Of a stretch of DNA of 13,077 bases, positions 8,271 to 13,077 are shown piece after piece. How positions within the stretch are numbered: the first letter of the stretch is position 1; every line of letters begins with the position of its first letter. The position numbers were made by a program, and so were the translations under genes. The notes beneath the pieces were generated by a model, which was not told the DNA's origin, made no database searches, and saw only the letters and a list, made by a program, of their open reading frames with translations. The DNA comes from Corynebacterium sp. (GTDB lineage Bacteria > Actinomycetota > Actinomycetes > Mycobacteriales > Mycobacteriaceae): contig JAKDIS010000074.1 in the NCBI GenBank assembly GCA_030450335.1, positions 1-13,077 on the forward strand, given 5' to 3'.

Positions 8271-10055
8271 TCAGGCGTTCTTCTTGGGTTTGGCGTCGAT
8301 CCCGGACTCCTTGCGCTGCTGCGCGGTGATCTCGCCCGGGGCGTCCGTCAGCGGGTCGATGCCGCCGCCGGACTTCGGGAAGGCGATGACGTCACGGATG
8401 GAGTCGTAGCCGCCGAGCAGCGAGACGATACGGTCCCAGCCGAAGGCGATACCGCCGTGCGGCGGGGCGCCGAAGGCGAAGGCGTCGAGCAGGAAGCCGA
8501 ACTTCTCGCGCGCCTCCTCCTCGGTGATGCCCATGACCGCGAAGACACGCTCCTGGATGTCGCGACGGTGGATACGGATCGACCCGCCGCCGATCTCGTT
8601 GCCGTTGCAGACGATGTCGTAGGCGTAGGCGGTGGCCTCGCCCGGGTTGTCGTCGAAGTTGTCGATCCACTCCGGCTTCGGGGAGGTGAACGCGTGGTGC
8701 ACCGCGGTCCAGGCGGAGTGGCCCAGGGCCACGTCGCCGGAGGCGGTCGCGTCGGCGGCCGGCTCGAACATCGGGGCGTCGACGACCCAGGTGAAGGCCC
8801 AGTCGCCGTCCTTGATCAGGCCGAGGCGCTCGGCGATCTCGCCACGGGCCGCGCCGAGCAATGCGCGGGAGGACTTCACGTCGCCGGCGGCGAAGAAGAT
8901 GCAGTCGCCGGGCTTGGCGCCGACGTGCTCGGCGATGCCGGCACGCTCCTCCTCGGTGATGTTCTTGGCGACGGGGCCGGACAGGGTGCCGTCCTCGCCG
9001 ACGAGGATGTAGGCCAGACCCTTGGCGCCGCGCTGCTTGGCCCAGTCCTGCCAGGCGTCGAGGGTACGACGGGCCTGCGAGGCACCGCCGTCCATGACCA
9101 CGGCACCGACGTAGTCGGACTTGAACACGCGGAAGGAGGTGTTCTCGAAGAACTCCGCGCACTCGGTGATCTCGATGTCGAAACGCAGGTCCGGCTTGTC
9201 CGAACCGTAGCGGCGCATCGCGTCGGCGTAGGTGATCCGCGGGATCGGCCCGGTGATCTCGTAGCCGATCTCCTTCCACACCGCGGCGAGGATCTGCTCG
9301 GCCAGGGCGATGACGTCCTCCTGGTCGACGAAGCTCATCTCCACGTCGAGCTGGGTGAACTCCGGCTGACGGTCGGCACGGAAGTCCTCGTCGCGGTAGC
9401 AGCGCGCGATCTGGAAGTAGCGCTCCATGCCGGAGACCATGAGCAGCTGCTTGAACAGCTGCGGGGACTGCGGCAGGGCGTAGAAGTTACCGGGGCGCAG
9501 ACGCGCCGGCACCAGGAAGTCGCGTGCACCCTCCGGGGTGGAGCGGGTGAGGGTGGGCGTCTCGATCTCGGTGAAGTCCTGGTCGACCAGCACGTTGCGG
9601 GCTGCGGCGTTCACCTTGGAGCGCAGGCGCAGGGCACGGGCCTGGTTGTCCCGGCGCAGGTCCAGGTAGCGGTACTTCAGACGGGTCTCCTCGCCAACCT
9701 CTCCGCCGCTGGCGGAGTCGTCGATCTGGAACGGCAGGGCCGCGGACTCGTTGAGGATCTCCAGGCCGGAGACGTTGAGTTCGATGGCGCCGGAGGCCAG
9801 GTTCGGGTTCTCCGAGCCTTCGGGGCGCCCCTCGACCACACCGGTGACACGCAGGCAGTACTCGCTGCGCAGTGCGTGGGCGCGCTCGGCGACATCACTC
9901 TCACGGAACACCACCTGGGCGAGTCCGGAACGGTCGCGCAGGTCGATGAAGATCACTCCACCGTGGTCCCGTCGACGGGAGACCCATCCGGTGAGGGTGA
10001 CCTCCTCGCCGATGTGGTCTGAGCGAAGGTCACCACAAAGATGGGTCCGCAGCAC
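8271..10055 (-). CDS. aspS: Aspartyl-tRNA synthetase, probably the non-discriminating Asp/Asn type
   Basis: Class IIb synthetase of 594 residues, the normal bacterial length. The OB-fold anticodon domain (about 1-105) contains [21 protein letters not shown]. The catalytic core shows the flipping loop [10 protein letters not shown] (171-180), QSPQ (196-199), motif 2 [21 protein letters not shown] (217-237) and motif 3 [13 protein letters not shown] (535-547). The bacterial GAD insertion spans about 290-425. The GTG at 10055 gives the conserved N-terminus MLRTHLCG and has AAAGGA nine bases upstream; the frame stays open to 10250, but that extension is unlike the family. His31 in RRDHGG replaces the Leu of the E. 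coli enzyme, a change linked to charging of tRNA-Asn as well. It is first in the aspS-kinase-rarA unit, behind a structured leader. Confidence 0.96.
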   Translation of the reverse strand: MLRTHLCGDLRSDHIGEEVTLTGWVSRRRDHGGVIFIDLRDRSGLAQVVFRESDVAERAHALRSEYCLRVTGVVEGRPEGSENPNLASGAIELNVSGLEILNESAALPFQIDDSASGGEVGEETRLKYRYLDLRRDNQARALRLRSKVNAAARNVLVDQDFTEIETPTLTRSTPEGARDFLVPARLRPGNFYALPQSPQLFKQLLMVSGMERYFQIARCYRDEDFRADRQPEFTQLDVEMSFVDQEDVIALAEQILAAVWKEIGYEITGPIPRITYADAMRRYGSDKPDLRFDIEITECAEFFENTSFRVFKSDYVGAVVMDGGASQARRTLDAWQDWAKQRGAKGLAYILVGEDGTLSGPVAKNITEEERAGIAEHVGAKPGDCIFFAAGDVKSSRALLGAARGEIAERLGLIKDGDWAFTWVVDAPMFEPAADATASGDVALGHSAWTAVHHAFTSPKPEWIDNFDDNPGEATAYAYDIVCNGNEIGGGSIRIHRRDIQERVFAVMGITEEEAREKFGFLLDAFAFGAPPHGGIAFGWDRIVSLLGGYDSIRDVIAFPKSGGGIDPLTDAPGEITAQQRKESGIDAKPKKNA

Positions 10056-10085
10056 GTCGCGTAGTCCTTTCGGATTGTTCGGGGA

Positions 10086-10120
10086 GGCTACTCGTCGGCA
10101 CGGTGGTGCCGGAGGTAGCC
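10086..10120 (-). promoter_or_regulatory. Two-tier hairpin in the aspS 5' leader
   Basis: On the plus strand GGCTAC (10086-10091) pairs with GTAGCC (10115-10120). Nested inside, CGGCAC (10096-10101) pairs perfectly with GTGCCG (10106-10111) around a four-base loop, with a 4x3 internal loop between the stems. It lies between the candidate aspS promoter and the aspS ribosome site. No U-tract follows on the minus strand, so it is not an ordinary intrinsic terminator. Confidence 0.55.
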
Positions 10121-10135
10121 CGATATCAGCGGCCC

Positions 10136-10141
10136 AGTGTA
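10136..10141 (-). promoter_or_regulatory. Candidate -10 element for aspS
   Basis: TACACT on the minus strand fits TANANT and would start transcription near 10129, leaving a leader of about 74 nt that includes the hairpin. The only -35-like sequence, TTGTTC, is spaced 20 bp away, which is long. No comparably good -10 was found for the divergent plus-strand gene. Confidence 0.4.
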
Positions 10142-10225
10142 CTACCCCTCCGTCGCGGGCGGAACAACGGTGGCATGCTGGAGGGCAACGGTCGAGATCC
10201 GATCGACGACGAAAGGACACCTGAG

Positions 10226-10567
10226 ATGACACAGCAGGACCCCAACACACCGGGCGCCGCAGGACAGGGCGCCGGGGCCCACCGCCACCCCGACTCCGAC
10301 GGCATCGCCGACCAGCTGACGGTCGAGGACACCGTGGTCACCCCCCTGGACTCCCGCGACCCCTACCGCCTGTTCTGGCTGACGAGCCAGATCGTGCTGC
10401 TGTTCTCCACGGTCATAGCCGTGGTGGCACTGGTGTACGGGCTGGCCACCGACACCGAGGCGTCCTGGGTCAGCGGCATGGCGTGCTTGGGCATCAGCAT
10501 GCTCGCGGTGATCGGACTACTGCTCGCCCGTCTGGGCAGCGACCTGAAGGCCGCAGACGTGATCTGA
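10226..10567 (+). CDS. Small two-helix membrane protein, function unknown
   Basis: A 113-residue protein that I do not recognise. The N-terminal 45 residues are hydrophilic and rich in Gly, Pro, Asp and His, and are probably disordered. Two hydrophobic stretches follow: [19 protein letters not shown] (about 49-67, running on to 74) and about 81-103 ([20 protein letters not shown]). The tail is short and charged, and the turn between the helices is TDTEAS. With both helices crossing the membrane, both ends would lie on the same side. The start is ATG 10226, with GAAAGGA eight bases before it; upstream ATGs in the open frame, such as 10175, lack such a site. It diverges from aspS and converges on the 43-residue minus-strand gene. 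Nothing nearby indicates a role. Confidence 0.8.
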   Translation: MTQQDPNTPGAAGQGAGAHRHPDSDGIADQLTVEDTVVTPLDSRDPYRLFWLTSQIVLLFSTVIAVVALVYGLATDTEASWVSGMACLGISMLAVIGLLLARLGSDLKAADVI

Positions 10568-10607
10568 CCGCGCCCCTGCCGGGCATGACCAGGAGGGGGC
10601 ACGGTCA
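10565..10607. terminator. Probable bidirectional terminator between convergent genes
   Basis: TGACCG (10565-10570, containing the TGA stop of the membrane protein gene) pairs with CGGTCA (10602-10607). Inside it, GCCCCT (10572-10577) pairs with AGGGGGC (10594-10600) with one bulged G. The stem totals about 12 bp of GC-rich sequence. There is no U-tail on either strand, which is common in high-GC actinobacteria. It lies between two converging genes, as expected for a shared terminator. Confidence 0.5.
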
Positions 10608-10622
10608 GGAAGGGGGGCACAC

Positions 10623-10754
10623 TCAGGCGCCGACGCCGCTCCAGTCGAAGCGGCCGAGGGTGGCGTCGTACACCTGCTGGGCGATGTCCCAGTGGTTGTA
10701 GGCGGCCCAGTCGCCTGCGTCGAGAGCCTGCTGCGCGAGTGCGATGTAGTCCAT
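10623..10754 (-). CDS. 43-residue acidic microprotein with internal duplication, unknown
   Basis: I do not recognise this product. It has 43 residues: six Asp, one Arg, one His, no Lys, no Cys, and seven aromatic residues (three Trp, three Tyr, one Phe). It contains two related units, LAQQALDAGDW (6-16) and IAQQVYDATLGRFDW (24-38), both of the form [LI]AQQxxDA..G..DW. It ends SGVGA and has no signal peptide or membrane helix. Support for coding is strong codon bias: only three of the 42 codons after ATG lack G or C at the third position, and Gln is always CAG. It also has a promoter-like AT-rich stretch and a structured leader upstream. The ATG at 10754 is the only usable start, since a TAG lies 20 codons before it in frame. 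GGAAG is three bases upstream and AGGAG twelve, neither ideal. Size and acidity recall corynebacterial PorA/PorH peptides, but I see no clear homology. Confidence 0.7.
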   Translation of the reverse strand: MDYIALAQQALDAGDWAAYNHWDIAQQVYDATLGRFDWSGVGA

Positions 10755-10775
10755 GTTCTTCCGGTTCTCCTGTGC

Positions 10776-10828
10776 GTCGGGGTTGCTTTGTCGGGGTGAA
10801 GCCAGTTCCTATGCCCACATCCCGACAA
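10776..10828 (-). promoter_or_regulatory. Competing inverted repeats in the microprotein leader
   Basis: On the plus strand TTGTCGGG (10788-10795) is a perfect 8-bp inverted match of CCCGACAA (10821-10828), with 25 bases between. A second copy of GTCGGGG lies at 10776-10782, five bases before the AGGAG ribosome-site candidate. In minus-strand RNA the 5' arm UUGUCGGG could pair with either downstream copy but not both. The stem begins a few bases after the predicted transcription start. Confidence 0.5.
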
Positions 10829-10845
10829 TTATGAAACGAAGTATA
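10828..10845 (-). promoter_or_regulatory. AT-rich promoter region of the microprotein gene
   Basis: An AT-rich island of about 25 bp stands out in the GC-rich surroundings. On the minus strand it holds TATACT (10845-10840), a full TANANT match and close to TATAAT, and CATAAT (10833-10828). Transcription from the first would start near 10833 and leave a leader of about 79 nt. -35 elements are weak, as is usual in corynebacteria. Confidence 0.55.
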
Positions 10846-11058
10846 GCCTTCCTCACCCCGGACCGCAGCCACAGGCGTCCCGCGCCTCCCCTGCGCCCCA
10901 ACCCGCCGGGCTGGCAACCCTCCCGCCCACAGCTGTTCACCCCGGTGTCACGTCGAGGCCACCGCGGCAACAACCCCACGCCCTACGCTCCCAGAGGCAC
11001 GGCCTAACCCGTGGCTTCACACCCCTCATGATCCAACATCCCAGGGAGCACCCCCACC
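10846..11058. other. Intergenic stretch upstream of the phosphoesterase gene
   Basis: About 210 bp without a supported gene. It is rich in C and in CCC/GGG triplets. The only structure I see is a 5-bp inverted repeat, CACGG (10998-11002) and CCGTG (11009-11013), about 45 bp before the phosphoesterase start. No TANANT element was found on the plus strand, so the phosphoesterase promoter is unassigned. Short open frames here have no ribosome site or codon bias. Confidence 0.5.
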
Positions 11059-12963
11059 ATGTCTCGACAGCCCTTCCGGTCGCGCACCGGGATCGCACTC
11101 TCCACCGTCCTGCTGACCGCCCTGTCCACCACCCTCGCCACCGCGGTACCCGCCGCAGGACAGGACGCACTGCCGGACGCCGACACCTCGTCCTTCTCCG
11201 ACGGGCCGTCCCTCTCCAGCTCCTCGGGCTCCTCGGATGCCGCGGCCCCCGACGAAGCCCCCACCACCAACGACGGCCTCTACGAAGGATCCGTCGAGGT
11301 ACTGCGTGGCGACGACAGTGCCGCCGATACCGCCGAGACCATCACCGGCCGGGTCTTCGACGACGCCGACCGTGACTCCTCCCTCGGCGGCGACGAGGAC
11401 GGCGTCGCCGGGGTGAGCGTCTCCAACGGCATCGACGTGGTCACCACCGACGAGGACGGCAACTACAGCCTTCCGGTCCGCGACAACATGTCCGTCACCG
11501 TCACCCAGCCTTCCGGCTGGCAGGTCCCGGTCGACTCCTCCAACTTCGCCCAGTTCAGTTACGAGCACTACCCCGAGGGTTCCCCCGACCTGAAGTACGG
11601 CGGACTCGAGCCCACCGGCCCGGTGCCGGACGCGGTGAACTTCCCCCTGGCGAAGTCCGAGGCCACCGCCTCGAGCGCCCAGAACTGCGCTATCGCCGCC
11701 GACACCCAGACCTACGACAAGACCGAGGTCGGTTACGCCGCCAAGGGTGCCCCGGCCGACCTGGCCGCACGCGACGACTACGCCGGCTGCGGCATCCTGC
11801 TGCTCGGCGACAACGTCGGCGACGACCTCAGCCTCAACCCGGACCTCAAGGGCCTCTACGCGGACGCCAACGGCCCGGTCCGCGCCCTGCCCGGCAACCA
11901 CGACATCGACTACGACGCCGACAGCGACATCAACGCCACCGACACCTACCGGCGTGACTTCGGCTCCCCCTACTACTCCTACGACGTCGGCGACGTGCAC
12001 ATCGTCGCCCTCGACAACATCGACTACAACGGCGACGACGGCTCCGGCAACGGTGGCTACGACGAGCGCATCTCGGACGAGCAGCTGCGCTGGCTGCGAA
12101 ACGACCTGGCCACCGTGCCCGACGACCGTCAGGTCGTGATCGCGGCCCACGCCCCGATCGTCAACTACGCCGAGGTCGTCACCGACAACGCCGCGGAGCT
12201 CTACGACGTGCTCGCCGAGCGTCCCGACGCCGTCACCGTCGGCGGCCACACCCACACCCGCGAGACCCTGCTCGCCGGGGAACGCCGCGAGGAGTGGGCC
12301 ACCTACGACGAGAGCCCGATCGAGGAACTGCCCAACGACCAGATCGTCGCCGGTGCGGTCTCCGGCGACTGGTACTCCGGGGAGCTCAACGACAACGGCG
12401 TGCCCTACGCTTACACCCAGGACGCCGCCGAGCCGGGAGTGCTGACCATGCAGTTCTCCGGCGGACAGCGCAGCGAGTACTACACCGTGCGCAACGAGGA
12501 CCCCTCCCACCAGTTCCTCACCGGTGTCAACTCCCCCACCTGGCGCTCCTGGGCCGCCGCCGCGGAGGCCAAGGGCGAGGACGCAAAGGTCGATCCGATC
12601 GACCCGCGCGAGGTCTCCAAGGCCGACGTCGAGGGCGGCGAGAGCTACCTGTCGAGCAGTTTCTTCAACGGCTCCACCGACGCCTCCGTCACCGTGAGCA
12701 TCGACGACTCCGAGCCGCAGGACGCCGAGCTGACCCAGCCGGCCGAGGGGGAACCCCTCAACAAGGGGTGGGAGTACACCGAGACCGTCTCTGCCACCCA
12801 CAACCTCAGCTCCACCGGCAACGTGGCCCAGGCGAGCCCGCACCTGTGGCGGACCTCCCTGCCCGCCGACCTGGAGGTCGGCCGGCACACCGCCGTGGTC
12901 ACCGGCACCGACCGCCACGGCGAGGAGTTCCAGGACACCGTGGAGTTCACGGTGACCGACTGA
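11059..12963 (+). CDS. Secreted calcineurin-like metallophosphoesterase with N-terminal SdrD-B-like domain
   Basis: A 634-residue exported phosphoesterase of unknown substrate. The signal peptide has RxR in its basic start, a hydrophobic core at about 11-29, and likely cleavage at 32-36. A Ser/Asp-rich linker (about 37-90) leads to a beta-sandwich-like domain (about 94-150) with GRVFDDADRD and VTTDEDGNYSLPV, as in SdrD-B and MetallophosN domains. The catalytic domain carries AADTQ (213-217), LLLGDN (247-252), GNHD (279-282), AHAP (363-366) and GGHTHT (395-400), a complete two-metal site. The region after about 425 fits a MetallophosC-type beta domain. Cys210 and Cys244 could form a disulfide. 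There is no LPXTG or C-terminal helix, so it is released or held in the envelope by other means. The start is ATG with AGGGAG ten bases upstream. The protein is very acidic. Confidence 0.9.
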   Translation: MSRQPFRSRTGIALSTVLLTALSTTLATAVPAAGQDALPDADTSSFSDGPSLSSSSGSSDAAAPDEAPTTNDGLYEGSVEVLRGDDSAADTAETITGRVFDDADRDSSLGGDEDGVAGVSVSNGIDVVTTDEDGNYSLPVRDNMSVTVTQPSGWQVPVDSSNFAQFSYEHYPEGSPDLKYGGLEPTGPVPDAVNFPLAKSEATASSAQNCAIAADTQTYDKTEVGYAAKGAPADLAARDDYAGCGILLLGDNVGDDLSLNPDLKGLYADANGPVRALPGNHDIDYDADSDINATDTYRRDFGSPYYSYDVGDVHIVALDNIDYNGDDGSGNGGYDERISDEQLRWLRNDLATVPDDRQVVIAAHAPIVNYAEVVTDNAAELYDVLAERPDAVTVGGHTHTRETLLAGERREEWATYDESPIEELPNDQIVAGAVSGDWYSGELNDNGVPYAYTQDAAEPGVLTMQFSGGQRSEYYTVRNEDPSHQFLTGVNSPTWRSWAAAAEAKGEDAKVDPIDPREVSKADVEGGESYLSSSFFNGSTDASVTVSIDDSEPQDAELTQPAEGEPLNKGWEYTETVSATHNLSSTGNVAQASPHLWRTSLPADLEVGRHTAVVTGTDRHGEEFQDTVEFTVTD

Positions 12964-12977
12964 CACCCCGGTCCCGC

Positions 12978-12983
12978 TACACT
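12978..12983 (+). promoter_or_regulatory. -10 element giving a predicted leaderless transcript
   Basis: TACACT fits TANANT and ends six bases before the ATG at 12990, so the first transcribed base would be the A of the start codon. No Shine-Dalgarno sequence lies between this element and the start, which fits leaderless initiation, common in corynebacteria. The -35 is weak (GTGACC at 20 bp). Confidence 0.5.
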
Positions 12984-12989
12984 TCCACC

Positions 12990-13077
12990 ATGTCGTTCAA
13001 CAACAACCTGTCCGGGATGGGCGGTCGCGCCCGCTCGGGCGGCAGCAGCGGTGGTGGCGGAGGCTTCGGCCTCGGCG
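12990..13077 (+). CDS. Start of a probable YpfJ-type neutral zinc metallopeptidase, cut by window edge
   Basis: Only 29 codons are present: MSFNNNLSG, a short basic stretch, then a Gly/Ser run (residues 17-25) ending in FGLG. This resembles the N-terminus of the YpfJ (KPN_02809) family, where a glycine-rich segment precedes a membrane helix and an extracellular HEXXH peptidase domain. I recall a gene of this kind near aspS in Corynebacterium. The catalytic part is outside the window, so the call rests on the N-terminus and context alone. The start follows the phosphoesterase stop by 26 bp and has no ribosome site. A different Gly-rich membrane protein is possible. Confidence 0.5.
   Translation, partial: MSFNNNLSGMGGRARSGGSSGGGGGFGLG

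Noticed and set aside
7132..8409. A 425-codon open frame on the plus strand
   Set aside because: It is antisense to the kinase gene and the end of aspS, with no recognisable domain.
8193..10022. A 609-codon open frame on the plus strand
   Set aside because: It is antisense to aspS, whose motifs are complete. The composition is typical of a shadow frame.
10056..10250. A 65-codon N-terminal extension of AspRS
   Set aside because: The conserved protein begins MLRTHL at the GTG with a good ribosome site; the extension is Cys/Arg/Pro-rich noise over the leader hairpin and promoter.
10363..10917. A 184-codon minus-strand frame overlapping the microprotein and membrane protein genes
   Set aside because: It crosses two better-supported genes and the terminator; the composition is basic and low-complexity. 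The 43-codon frame has much stronger codon bias.
10753..11007. Plus-strand open frame of 84 codons upstream of the phosphoesterase
   Set aside because: It has no ribosome site, is Pro/Arg-rich and overlaps the minus-strand promoter and leader of the microprotein.
11026..12966. A 646-codon open frame on the minus strand
   Set aside because: It is antisense to the phosphoesterase and its translation is a Gly/Val-rich shadow, while the plus-strand frame has a signal peptide and all phosphoesterase motifs.

Overview
The window looks like a chromosomal segment of a high-GC Corynebacterium or close relative. It has GC-rich third positions, GTG and TTG starts, -10 elements of the TANANT type, and the neighbourhood aroE - mltG - ruvX - alaS - rarA - phosphotransferase - aspS, which I recall as typical of corynebacteria. 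No rRNA, tRNA, insertion sequence, phage gene or CRISPR array was seen.

Positions 1-10055 are one long leftward (minus strand) block. In transcription order it holds aspS (aspartyl-tRNA synthetase), an orphan aminoglycoside-phosphotransferase-like kinase, rarA (clamp-loader-like AAA+ ATPase), alaS (alanyl-tRNA synthetase), ruvX/yqgF, mltG (endolytic murein transglycosylase) and aroE (shikimate dehydrogenase, cut by the left edge). Short gaps and 4-bp stop/start overlaps point to the transcription units aspS-kinase-rarA, alaS-ruvX and mltG-aroE. Candidate promoters precede aspS, alaS and mltG, and a weak hairpin follows ruvX. The block combines housekeeping work: tRNA charging, rescue of stalled forks, processing of RNA or branched DNA, termination of glycan strands, and aromatic amino acid synthesis.

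Positions 10056-11058 are the least explained part. They contain a structured leader before aspS and a small two-helix membrane protein on the plus strand. A probable two-way terminator lies between that gene and a convergent 43-codon gene on the minus strand. The 43-residue product is acidic and rich in aromatic residues, carries an internal duplication, uses optimised codons, and sits behind an AT-rich promoter and a leader with competing inverted repeats. I do not recognise it, and it is the best candidate here for something undescribed.

Positions 11059-12963 encode a secreted calcineurin-like phosphoesterase with an SdrD-B-like N-terminal domain and all metal-binding motifs. From 12990 a further gene starts, probably a YpfJ-type zinc metallopeptidase and probably on a leaderless mRNA, and runs off the right edge.
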